DNA of 64,000 nucleotides from CAZPNX01 sp964588285. GTDB taxonomy: Bacteria; Edwardsbacteria; AC1; EtOH8. Position numbers and translations under genes: made by a program. Position 1 is the first letter of the stretch; each line of letters begins with the position of its first letter. Positions 42,701 through 49,262 of this stretch are shown here, in pieces. Under the pieces are notes generated by a model, which was given only the letters and a program-made list of their open reading frames with translations, searched no databases and was not told where the DNA came from. The stretch covers positions 1 through 64,000 of the forward strand of contig CAZPNX010000012.1 of NCBI GenBank assembly GCA_964588285.1, given 5' to 3'.

Positions 42701-43667
42701 CAACCCCCTGGCCTTCGATGTGCGCTGGGACACCACCATGGCGCTGAGCGACACCGCCAGCGTGGCCGGGCCCTACCAATTCAACGGCACCTCCTGGCTG
42801 CTGCCCAACCAGCTGATGGGTGGGACCATGTCCCCTTACGCCGGCTACTCGTTCAGGAACACCCGGGCCACCAACGCCATGCTGAGGGTGCCATACCACC
42901 AGGCTTGGAAGGGCAAGGACGACGGTAAGGCCCTGTGGCCCGAGGGCTGGCAGGTGCGGGTAACGGCCAGGTCTGGAGAAGGCCATGACGACGCCTGGTT
43001 CGGCATAGGCAATGGCGCGGCACAGGGGATCGACCGCTGGGACTTCCCGGAACCGCCAAACGGCCTGGTGCCGGCGGCCGGATATTTCTATGTTGCTGAC
43101 GAGAAATGCGCCGTGGACCTGAGGCCGGAACTGGGCCAGGGCCAGGTCTGGTACTACGAGTTGGCGGCCGGCGGACCGGTTTCTATGGAATTCGGGCTGT
43201 CCACGGGGATTCCGCCCGAGACCGCTATCTGGCTGCTGGACCCGGTCAGGCAGTCATCGTTTCCGATATCCGAGGGTTTTGCCTACCAGTACTCGCCCGA
43301 ACCCGGCGAGACAGCCCGTCGCTTCAGGCTGGTGGCCGGGGCCGAGGAATACGTTCACGCTGTCCTGGCCGGAGCCTTCGGTCTGCCTCCCGCCACATTA
43401 ATGGAGCACGGCCGGCCCAACCCGTTTTCTCAGACAACGACCATCAGCTATCAGTTGGCAACGGGCGGGCCGGTGCGGATGGCGGTCTACAACGTGGCCG
43501 GCCAGATGGTGAGGACGCTGGTAGACAGGACGCAGCAGCCGGGACGCTACGGAGTGCGCTGGGACGGCCGGGACGACCGGGGGCAGAGGGCGGCCAACGG
43601 CGTCTACTTAGTTAGGATGACGGCCGGGGGAGTAACTGCCAACCAGCGGTTGACGTTGATCAGGTAG
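39756..43667 (+). CDS. Giant secreted propeller/fibronectin protein with T9SS sorting module
   Basis: A 1303-residue protein with a signal peptide (about residues 1-20). The N-terminal third holds repeats of the IMVAWEDFRSGNGDIYAN type (also MFIAWEDFRSGAGSDIYAQR and ALLVWTDQRLGAGNEDIYA), matching the protein at 5368. Fibronectin/Ig-like modules follow (VDTVPAGVDSTKPANNNNNV begins a Big_5-like domain), then a beta-rich stretch. The C-terminal T9SS module (about 1210-1303) has PNPFSQTTTISYQL, VYNVAGQMV and NGVYLVRM. TAAGGAGGGACG precedes the ATG. It is probably displayed on the cell surface; no catalytic residues were recognised. Confidence 0.82.
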   Translation: MKYALYIALAAMMAAVPALADWPQGGIPVGAAPGNDIGAAVVPDGQGGVIYIWLSSGENAIKARRIDRYGHDVWMSGQVAISPMGSTAPGGFSAVSDGQGGAIIAWQERTVSPYEVRIQRVDQDGNLVWPANGIPMWNGTTLREQSNPVLVKGPSRVFAVYHQNNPVPPNSIDLFAQCFDLNGNRQWGDYGAVVCTTAVGDNRNPATIARGDSSIMVAWEDFRSGNGDIYANALVNATAWVINGTPVCDLAGNQLKPVATLDGTGGMFIAWEDFRSGAGSDIYAQRYTSGGIMAWVPTGGVPVCTLSGDQKELDICRTAGNRALLVWTDQRLGAGNEDIYAMVLNDNGSQHWAETGGLMITNASGLQQLPRIAHSADGTKFVIAWEHPLASFNAGVYAQRINLDESFGWGTFVRQPDATHARKPMLVRGSDEHVFFAWEDDHNGDWDIYGQRAHWEGGGYIGSVVAPQLAEPANMGVVGTDQITFYWRRSPFPPGAEAYRLYAEDAGNPAINFGANSSDTFAQLTLPPGATYNWKVRAVNGSIPDSSDWSEVWQFTIDTSVPATPTLISPPNASHVDSNIVIFEWSLDTSAAMHHIQIDNDMGFSSPIVNDSMIGMPPYGYDFTFQPNGKYYWRVRAGSSAHVWSNWSQIWSVTVDTVPAGVDSTKPANNNNNVPVTSIVRVFFTEPVRTDTSLHFSCQPDPGNWQITQTGSILDFDPQSSFGYGTLYRINLTARDSAGNQTVVPEFSFTTENITDTVPPRLTVLANGVDMILGQQFVFECYAKDEHKLNLVHLTYGPAGSGTATGNVDMAPVSGSDSLWRYVIPANHITARGLQYQVWAQDSILAGGLSNVTNFPPDPTDFHVHAVSFPGGAYNTTYASDQWLMLSVPGDYTGVSLFDMLSDDLGAYDNTKWRLFDYQNTTLVEQGTGGSGVIRTGQAMWLRQRVSANIVLDFQGVHKSYGDRLRSQPAQVTLVPGWSDVGNPLAFDVRWDTTMALSDTASVAGPYQFNGTSWLLPNQLMGGTMSPYAGYSFRNTRATNAMLRVPYHQAWKGKDDGKALWPEGWQVRVTARSGEGHDDAWFGIGNGAAQGIDRWDFPEPPNGLVPAAGYFYVADEKCAVDLRPELGQGQVWYYELAAGGPVSMEFGLSTGIPPETAIWLLDPVRQSSFPISEGFAYQYSPEPGETARRFRLVAGAEEYVHAVLAGAFGLPPATLMEHGRPNPFSQTTTISYQLATGGPVRMAVYNVAGQMVRTLVDRTQQPGRYGVRWDGRDDRGQRAANGVYLVRMTAGGVTANQRLTLIR

Positions 43668-43827
43668 CGAGGCGGCCGACAGGTAATCAAGAGAAAGCAT
43701 TTCGCTTCAGCAAGTCGGGCAAGTAAACCAGCCTCGGGGTGACAGGAATATCGGAACAGGTTGAGGAAGGGACGTCACCCGTTCGACTTGTCAGGCATGG
43801 TGACGGACTCAGGTTTAAAGGCTTGGT

Positions 43828-43859
43828 AAGGGCCGGGGCAAAACGCCCCGGCCCTTTTT
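43828..43859 (+). terminator. Intrinsic terminator after the 1303-residue protein gene
   Basis: AAGGGCCGGGGC (43828-43839) pairs with GCCCCGGCCCTT (43845-43856) across an AAAAC loop, with a T run at the 3' side. The 160-nt stretch before it contains CTCGGGGTGAC (43733-43743), a motif shared with the repeat at 47021. Confidence 0.88.
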
Positions 43860-43933
43860 GCTCCGGTCCGCTTGCAATCTCTCACTTTTTTACGTTATCA
43901 TTATTCCCGAAACGCAGAAAAGGAGCCGCCAGC

Positions 43934-45268
43934 ATGGCCGGGCGAGAGAAGAAAAAGCTGTTCATCCTGGACACCAACGTCATCCTCTACGACCACAGCT
44001 GCCTCTACAACTTCCAGGAGCACGACGTGGTGGTGCCCATCGTGGTGCTGGAGGAGCTGGACAAGTTCAAGAAGGGCGGAGACCTCATCAACTACGAAGC
44101 CCGGGAGTTCGTTCGCGAGCTGGACCGGCTGGCCGGCGACCAACTCTTCACCCGCGGCGTTGCCTTGGGCAAGGGGCGGGGCAGGCTCTACGTCAAGGTG
44201 GAGGATCCGCATTCCGAGGTCATTTACCATTCCTTTTCGGCCAACAAGTCGGACCACCGCATCCTGGCCCTGGCCGAGCAGCTGTCGGGCAAGCTCAAGG
44301 AGCGGCGGGTGATCATAGTCAGCAAGGACATCAACCTGAGGATGAAGGCCAAAAGCCTGGGGCTGCAGGCCGAGGACTACGAGACCGGCAAGATCCAAAA
44401 TGTGGACAAACTCTACGGCCAGACCCCGGTGCTGGAGGACCTGGACAAGGCGGCCATCTCCAAGTTCTACGAGGAGCCGCATCGGGTGCCGCTGGCCGAG
44501 CTGCCCGAGCTCAAGAATCCCCTGCCCAACCAGTACTTCATTTTAAAGAACAACAGCTCCAGCGTCCTGGCCCATTACAACGCCGAGCTGAACTCCCTGG
44601 AGAGGGTAGCCAAGCGTCCGGCCTACGGCATCGAGCCGCGCAACGCCGAGCAGATATTCTCCCTGGACGCCCTGATGCGGCCCGAGGTCCAGCTGGTGGC
44701 CCTCACCGGCAAGGCCGGCACCGGCAAGACCCTGCTGGCCCTGGCGGCGGCTCTGGAACAAAGACGAAGCTTCCACCAGATCTACCTGGCCCGGCCGGTG
44801 GTGCCCTTAGCCAATAGGGACATCGGTTTTCTGCCCGGGGACATCAAGTCCAAGATCGATCCCTACATGGAGCCGTTGTGGGACAACCTCTCGGTCATCA
44901 AGCACCGTTTTGCTCCGGAGAGCAAGGAGCACGCCAAGATCAACGAGCTGGTGCAGAACGAGAAGCTGATCATCACCGCCCTGGCCTTCATCCGCGGGCG
45001 CAGCCTGTCCAACATCTGCTTCATCGTGGACGAGGCCCAGAACCTGACGCCGCTGGAGGTGAAAACCATCATCACCCGGGCCGGCGAGGGGGCCAAGATC
45101 GTGTTCACCGGGGACGTCTACCAGATAGACTCCCCATACTTGGACGCCCAGTCCAACGGGCTGACCTACCTCATCGACCGCATGAAGGGCCAGAAACTTT
45201 TCGCCCACGTCAACCTGGTCAAGGGCGAACGATCGCACCTGGCCGAGCTGGCTTCGGACCTGCTGTGA
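43934..45268 (+). CDS. phoH: PIN-PhoH fusion ATPase
   Basis: A 444-residue cytoplasmic protein. Residues about 8-140 are a PIN nuclease-like domain (FILDTNVILYDHSCLYNF, VPIVVLEELDKFKKG). Residues about 230-444 are a PhoH P-loop ATPase with Walker A TGKAGTGKT (about 257-265), RPVVPLANRDIGFLPGD and the Walker B region CFIVDEAQNLTPLEVK. PIN-PhoH (PhoH2-like) proteins act as RNA helicase/ribonucleases. The frame is open from 43739, but those codons run through the preceding terminator; ATG 43934 follows AAAAGGAGCC. Confidence 0.93.
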   Translation: MAGREKKKLFILDTNVILYDHSCLYNFQEHDVVVPIVVLEELDKFKKGGDLINYEAREFVRELDRLAGDQLFTRGVALGKGRGRLYVKVEDPHSEVIYHSFSANKSDHRILALAEQLSGKLKERRVIIVSKDINLRMKAKSLGLQAEDYETGKIQNVDKLYGQTPVLEDLDKAAISKFYEEPHRVPLAELPELKNPLPNQYFILKNNSSSVLAHYNAELNSLERVAKRPAYGIEPRNAEQIFSLDALMRPEVQLVALTGKAGTGKTLLALAAALEQRRSFHQIYLARPVVPLANRDIGFLPGDIKSKIDPYMEPLWDNLSVIKHRFAPESKEHAKINELVQNEKLIITALAFIRGRSLSNICFIVDEAQNLTPLEVKTIITRAGEGAKIVFTGDVYQIDSPYLDAQSNGLTYLIDRMKGQKLFAHVNLVKGERSHLAELASDLL

Positions 45269-45270
45269 TG

Positions 45271-45405
45271 TCTCTCACCAAGGCACGGAGGCACCAAGGC
45301 TTTTTACTCAATAGCCCCGTTCCCTGGTGAGATAAGAAAGGTCCGGAGGAAAGATGTTCGAGAAATATTTTTCATCGTCTTTGTGTCTTGGTGCCTTTGT
45401 GAGAG
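45271..45405. repeat. Inverted interspersed repeat between phoH and the GroES-like gene
   Basis: CTCTCACCAAGGCACGGAGG-type sequence (45271-45300) is repeated in inverted orientation at 45379-45405 (CTTTGTGTCTTGGTGCCTTT then GTGAGAG). About 22 of 27 aligned positions match. The arms enclose about 78 nt. No coding potential was recognised. Confidence 0.75.
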
Positions 45406-45411
45406 TGAAGT

Positions 45412-45777
45412 ATGGCCAATAAGAAGCAGATAATCATGATCGGGGACCGGGTGCTGATAGATCCCGAGGCCGGACCGGATCGCACCCAGACCGGGCTCTA
45501 TCTTCCGCCAACCGTCAAGGAAAAGGACAAGGTCCAGGGAGGCTTTGTGGTCAAGGTGGGGCCGGGCTATCCCTTCCAGGATCCCAACAAATGCGACGAA
45601 CCCTGGTCGGCCAAGAGGTCCGGAGATCTCCGCTACATCCCACTCCAGATCTACGAGGGGGACTACGCCCTGTTCCTGCGCGACGCGGCCTTCGAGATCG
45701 AGTTCGAGGAAAAAAAGTATCTGATCGTGCCCTACGGTTCCATCCTGGCGGTGGTGCGGGGCGAGCTGGGGCTGTGA
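45412..45777 (+). CDS. GroES-like co-chaperonin family protein
   Basis: A 121-residue protein with the Cpn10 fold signatures MIGDRVLIDPEAGPDRTQTG, LYLPPTVKEKDKVQGG, VVKVGPG and, at the end, KKYLIVPYGSILAVVRG. It is about 25 residues longer than GroES because of an insert with DPNKCDEPWSAKRSGD in the middle. No groEL is adjacent. It may be a specialised co-chaperonin or a divergent paralogue without chaperonin function. There is no clear Shine-Dalgarno sequence, and the gene is flanked on both sides by inverted repeats. Confidence 0.8.
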   Translation: MANKKQIIMIGDRVLIDPEAGPDRTQTGLYLPPTVKEKDKVQGGFVVKVGPGYPFQDPNKCDEPWSAKRSGDLRYIPLQIYEGDYALFLRDAAFEIEFEEKKYLIVPYGSILAVVRGELGL

Positions 45778-45784
45778 CATCTTT

Positions 45785-45846
45785 GCCAGGGATCGGCACG
45801 GATCATATATGAAAGAATACCGGAAAAATCCGCGGAAATCTGTGGC
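45785..45846. repeat. Imperfect palindromic element
   Basis: GCCAGGGATCGGCACGGAT (45785-45803) is an imperfect inverted copy of ATCCGCGGAAATCTGTGGC (45828-45846), with about 14 of 19 positions matching. The element fills most of the gap between the GroES-like gene and the HAD gene. Confidence 0.65.
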
Positions 45847-45855
45847 AGAAAAGAT

Positions 45856-46497
45856 ATGCTGCAAGCCGTCATCTTCGACGCCGACGGCGTCATCATAGAC
45901 TCGGAGAAGATATGGGACCTGGCCCAGGAAGAATTCCTGCGTCGTCGGGGAATATCCTACGAAAGGGAGCGGGTAAAGCTTGTCTGCACCGCCAATTCAC
46001 CGGTGGGGGCCATAAGGGCATTGCAGGAGATGTACGGTTTTTCCGGCGACCCGGAGCAGATGTCCGAGGAGAGGATCGCCATCGTTCGAGAGCACTACCA
46101 GAAGCAGGGAGTCCCGCTGGTTCCCGGTTTCACCGACTTCTTCGCCAAGGTCAGAAAAAAATACCTGGCGGCCGTGGCCACGGCCATGGAGCAGGGGTTG
46201 TTGGGTCTGGTGGCGGAGAGGCTGGAACTACGAGGTCTTTTCGGTGAGCACATATACTCTATTTCCGAGATCGGCTACGTGCCCAAGCCCAATCCCGACA
46301 TCTTCCTCTACGCCGCCAACAGGCTTGGGGTCAAACCAGGGAACTGCCTGGTGATAGAGGACTCGCCTAACGGCATCGAGTCGGCCCGGCGGGCCGGGAT
46401 GCGCTGCGTGGCTCTGACCACTACCTTCGGGCGGGAGAGGCTGGGGGGAGCGGACCAGGTGGTTGACGGCTTCGAGGAGATAGACTTAGTCTTCTGA
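45856..46497 (+). CDS. HAD-superfamily phosphatase (beta-phosphoglucomutase-like)
   Basis: A 213-residue cytoplasmic hydrolase. The nucleophile motif is FDADGVIIDSE (Asp8, Asp10); the cap domain lies at about 15-90; PNPDIFLYAANRLGV and LVIEDSPNGIESARRAGM are HAD motifs III and IV. The size and cap type match subfamily IA (beta-phosphoglucomutase or phosphoglycolate/sugar phosphatases). The substrate cannot be predicted. It precedes a terminator shared with the convergent gene. Confidence 0.9.
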   Translation: MLQAVIFDADGVIIDSEKIWDLAQEEFLRRRGISYERERVKLVCTANSPVGAIRALQEMYGFSGDPEQMSEERIAIVREHYQKQGVPLVPGFTDFFAKVRKKYLAAVATAMEQGLLGLVAERLELRGLFGEHIYSISEIGYVPKPNPDIFLYAANRLGVKPGNCLVIEDSPNGIESARRAGMRCVALTTTFGRERLGGADQVVDGFEEIDLVF

Positions 46498-46521
46498 TAC
46501 CATTATAGCTTTATCTATAAA

Positions 46522-46557
46522 AAACAGGAGAGCCCGCAGATGCGGGCTCTCCTGTTT
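46522..46557. terminator. Bidirectional intrinsic terminator
   Basis: A 17-bp perfect stem (46522-46538 with 46541-46557) lies between convergent genes. The T tract is best on the minus strand, supporting termination of the SHOCT-like gene. Confidence 0.88.
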
Positions 46558-46571
46558 AATCCAATCCTTTT

Positions 46572-46982
46572 CTATTCTACATAGACTTCCACCCGGTCGC
46601 CGGACTCTTCGTCCTCGACGTCCACCATCTGGTAGCGGCCGTTGACGGCGAACTGGTCGAACAGGCTCTCGATGTCCTCGAAGCTTTCGGCGTCCAGCCT
46701 GATGCCCTTGGCCTCCATCTTTTCCTTGGCCTGCTCCGGCATCATCATGTGGAATTTGCCGCCCAGCTTTCCGGCGATCTTTAAAAGGGAGAGGGGCACG
46801 GTCACCCTGACCTTGGGCCTCTCCGAACCCTTTTCGAAAACCCGGACCTTTAGCCAGTGGGCTCGGCCGTTCTGCAGGCCGGAACCGGGCGACTCGATGG
46901 CCGCCAAGAGCTTGGCTCCCTCCTCGGCGGTTATCTTCTTCTCCTCGACCATGCGTAGGATGCGGATGCGTTCTTCAGACAT
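46572..46982 (-). CDS. SHOCT-like domain protein
   Basis: A 136-residue soluble protein. It starts MSEERIRILRMVEEKKITAE then EGAKLLAAIE, a short helical hairpin of the SHOCT-like type that also opens the DUF4097 protein at 49263. The remainder (LKVRVFEKGSERPKVRVTVP) is a beta-containing domain of unknown role, with an acidic C terminus. The frame is open from 47006, but ATG 46982 follows AAAGGAAAT and aligns with the paralogue start. It is the last gene of the small-protein cluster and is separated from the MFS gene by a palindromic repeat. Confidence 0.75.
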   Translation of the reverse strand: MSEERIRILRMVEEKKITAEEGAKLLAAIESPGSGLQNGRAHWLKVRVFEKGSERPKVRVTVPLSLLKIAGKLGGKFHMMMPEQAKEKMEAKGIRLDAESFEDIESLFDQFAVNGRYQMVDVEDEESGDRVEVYVE

Positions 46983-47020
46983 GTGACTATTTCCTTTCAA
47001 AAACATTATCCAGGGCCTGC

Positions 47021-47110
47021 GTCATCCTGAGATGCCTTCCGTGCCCAACGGGTTGAAGGATGACAGCATCATCCCTCAACTTGCCTGGCGTGGAGCAAAC
47101 TCGGGGTGAC
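47021..47110. repeat. Palindromic interspersed repeat
   Basis: GTCATCCTGAG (47021-47031) and CTCGGGGTGAC (47100-47110) form inverted ends of a 90-nt element with internal GGATGACAGCATCATCC. Similar CTCGGGGTGAC sequences occur at 43733, and GGGGTGACAT near 24. Confidence 0.65.
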
Positions 47111-47139
47111 ATTTATGAGTAAGATTGTCGGCATAACGT

Positions 47140-48408
47140 TCACCGAAGTTCTGTTTGGACCGCCGGGTCGAACCCGATGAAGCGGCGGAACGGTTCGGAG
47201 AACAGCAGGGGCAGGGCGATGAACCCGGGGATGATCATGCAGGCGGAGATGATGAGCCTGACCGGCAGGAACTCGGCCAGCACCCCGCCCAGGGCCATGC
47301 CCAGCGGCATCAGGCCGCCGGTGACCGTGCCCATCAGGGAGAAGACCTTGCCCCGCATGTCGGCCGGGGTGGCCATTTGCATCACCGAGCTGATGAGGGT
47401 GTTGACCACCGAGTTGCAGGCGGCCCCCAGCAGGCCCACGGCCAGCATGGGGTAGAACCCCACCAAGGGGAAAAGGGCCCACAGCAGACAGGTCAGGCCC
47501 AGGCCGGCGTTGAAGACGGCGAAACGCCGCTTTGGCGGTACCGGCAACGCCGACAGGGCCAGAAGGCCGGCCAGGAAACCGGCGGTGACCACGGCCATGG
47601 CCAGGCCGTACCTGGCCGGGCCCAGCCCGGCCGTCTTTTGGAACATGGGCAGTATCAGGATGAAGCCCATGTTGCCGAAGAGGTTCATGCCGGCGGCCAG
47701 CAGTATCAGGTCGCGCAAGCCGCGGATGCGCCAGACGAAATCCAGGCCGCCCTTGAAGTCCTTCCAGAAATGGAACTCGGGGGCGGCGTGGAACACCTTG
47801 GGGACGCGGATGAACAGCGAGGCCGCCCCGGCGTAGATGTAGGAAAGCCCGTTGAAAAGGAACAGCAGGGGGGGCCCCAGGAACTGGTAAATGAGGCCGC
47901 CGGCCGAGTTGCCCAGGATGCCGGTCGAGGTGCCGATCAGGCCGAACACCGAGTTGGCCCGGACTATTTGGTCGCGCTTGACTATATCCGGCAGCACCGA
48001 ACCCACCGCCGGATTGAAGAAGGCGCCGCCCAGTCCCATGACCGTGCCGGCGGCGAAGACCATCCACACCTGGCAGCGCCCGGCCAGGGCGGCGGCGCCA
48101 ACCAGGACCACGGCCAGGCCGCGGGCCATGTCCGACCAGGCCAGAACCAGGCGGCGGTCGGCGCGGTCCACCCAGACGCCAGCGGCCGGGGAGACCAGGA
48201 TGCGAGGCAGTGCGGTGGCGGCCATCAGGGCTCCCATGACGGCGGTGGAGCCGGTGGCGGCCAGGACCCAGAAGCCTAGGGCGATCTCATACACTACGTC
48301 CCCCAGCGAGGAGACCAGCTGTCCCTGCCACAGCAGCAGGAAGTTCCGATTCCAGAGCCCGGCGCACGCAGCGGCGGACGGCGGAGCAACGGCGGCGGCC
48401 TCGGCCAT
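47140..48408 (-). CDS. MFS exporter (macrolide-efflux-like)
   Basis: A 422-residue inner-membrane transporter with about 12 hydrophobic segments. Family features are NRNFLLLWQGQLVSSLGDVV at the first helix, WVDRADRRLVLAW in the loop between helices 2 and 3, and ANSVFGLIGTSTGILGN. This resembles MefA/DHA3-type drug exporters. GAGGC lies before the ATG and the gene starts 7 nt after the LiaI-like gene, so it belongs to the small-protein cluster. It could export a product or peptide of that cluster, which is inferred only from position. Confidence 0.88.
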   Translation of the reverse strand: MAEAAAVAPPSAAACAGLWNRNFLLLWQGQLVSSLGDVVYEIALGFWVLAATGSTAVMGALMAATALPRILVSPAAGVWVDRADRRLVLAWSDMARGLAVVLVGAAALAGRCQVWMVFAAGTVMGLGGAFFNPAVGSVLPDIVKRDQIVRANSVFGLIGTSTGILGNSAGGLIYQFLGPPLLFLFNGLSYIYAGAASLFIRVPKVFHAAPEFHFWKDFKGGLDFVWRIRGLRDLILLAAGMNLFGNMGFILILPMFQKTAGLGPARYGLAMAVVTAGFLAGLLALSALPVPPKRRFAVFNAGLGLTCLLWALFPLVGFYPMLAVGLLGAACNSVVNTLISSVMQMATPADMRGKVFSLMGTVTGGLMPLGMALGGVLAEFLPVRLIISACMIIPGFIALPLLFSEPFRRFIGFDPAVQTELR

Positions 48409-48415
48409 GTGTGCC

Positions 48416-48775
48416 TCAGGCGCCTCTCAGCTTTTTAGCCGCCTCGTCGGCCGACATCCGGCCCTCCTCGACTGCCTTAAGGATCTCGGCCCGACCGCTA
48501 TCCGCCGTTTCCCCATGGTCCTTACTGAGGTCTTCTCCATGGCAGCAGCCTTCCCGGACGATCTTGAATTTATGCGAGGGGCGTCCGTCCCTCCAGGCCA
48601 CCAGGTCGAGGATCTTCATCAGACCCCAGGCGATGAGCAGTATGGGCCAGTCCCTGGAGAAGGAGAAGTCGAAGCCAAGCAGGCCGTGGTTGGAGAGCAG
48701 CAGGAATATTCCCAGCAGAATCCAGAAAAGGCCCCACATGATCTTGCGGGGGCGGCTGAAGGAGAACCAGAACAT
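48416..48775 (-). CDS. LiaI/LiaF-like membrane protein with C-terminal SHOCT-like module
   Basis: A 119-residue protein. Residues about 10-60 form the two-helix LiaI-LiaF-like transmembrane region (KIMWGLFWILLGIFLLLSNH, DWPILLIAWGLMKILDLV). The C terminus (AEILKAVEEGRMSADEAAKK) is a SHOCT-like helical hairpin. AAGGAAG precedes the ATG. In Firmicutes Lia proteins sense envelope stress; here the combination suggests a membrane sensor or scaffold. It is paralogous to the 58-residue protein just upstream. Confidence 0.8.
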   Translation of the reverse strand: MFWFSFSRPRKIMWGLFWILLGIFLLLSNHGLLGFDFSFSRDWPILLIAWGLMKILDLVAWRDGRPSHKFKIVREGCCHGEDLSKDHGETADSGRAEILKAVEEGRMSADEAAKKLRGA

Positions 48776-48866
48776 TCGCGCTTCCTTTCATCTTGCCCGC
48801 CGGGGCAGGAGGGACGATGTCCCTTTTCGTCCGGGGCGGGATGTTTTCGGTTGTTGGGCGGCGCCC

Positions 48867-49043
48867 TCAGATGCTGTCCAGGAGTTCCGATACGCCTATC
48901 AGGACCAGGATGACCGGCCAGTCCTGGCGGAATGAGAACCGGGCGTCGATGACGCCGTGGTTCGACAGCAGGATCAGAGTCCCGGCGGCCATGAAGGCCA
49001 GCCCCCAGACTGCCTTGCTGACGATGCGTTTTATGTGGCTCAT
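48867..49043 (-). CDS. 58-residue LiaI/LiaF-like membrane protein
   Basis: A short gene with an excellent ribosome binding site (GGAGGTAAC before the ATG). The product has two hydrophobic helices and starts MSHIKRIVSKAVWGLAFMAA. LLSNHG, FSF and DWP align with the same positions of the 119-residue neighbour, showing tandem duplication. It lacks the C-terminal SHOCT-like module. It is likely cotranscribed with its neighbours and is short enough to be missed by gene finders. Confidence 0.8.
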   Translation of the reverse strand: MSHIKRIVSKAVWGLAFMAAGTLILLSNHGVIDARFSFRQDWPVILVLIGVSELLDSI

Positions 49044-49061
49044 GTTACCTCCTTGTTGATG

Positions 49062-49253
49062 TCAGATCCCCAGAAGGGGGCGGCCCGACCCTGTCGATGC
49101 GGACCCGCCGGCCGCATCCCGGCCATTACCATGCTCCCGGCCGGGCGCGCCATCCTGGCCGTCGTCGGCCGTCCTTGAAGATGTCCCGCCCCACGATGAC
49201 TCGTCGTGGGGGGTGAGGTAGAGGAATCCATCGGCATCCGGCATGATGGCCAT
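49062..49253 (-). CDS. Possible 63-residue hydrophilic protein
   Basis: An open frame that begins 9 nt after the DUF4097 stop with TAGGAGAGCGCC before the ATG, and ends 18 nt before the next gene. The product is glycine/aspartate/serine-rich (DGQDGAPGREHGNGRDAAGG) and has no recognisable domain. Position and ribosome binding site favour translation, but the low-complexity composition makes it doubtful. Confidence 0.35.
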   Translation of the reverse strand: MAIMPDADGFLYLTPHDESSWGGTSSRTADDGQDGAPGREHGNGRDAAGGSASTGSGRPLLGI

Positions 49254-49262
49254 GGCGCTCTC

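Noticed and set aside
43739..43933. Extension of the PhoH frame upstream of 43934
   Set aside because: It would be translated through a strong intrinsic terminator and lacks family similarity.
47155..48279. 374-codon plus-strand frame opposite the MFS gene
   Set aside because: Shadow frame rich in Gln, Gly, His and Asp, typical of antisense reading of a GC-rich membrane protein gene.
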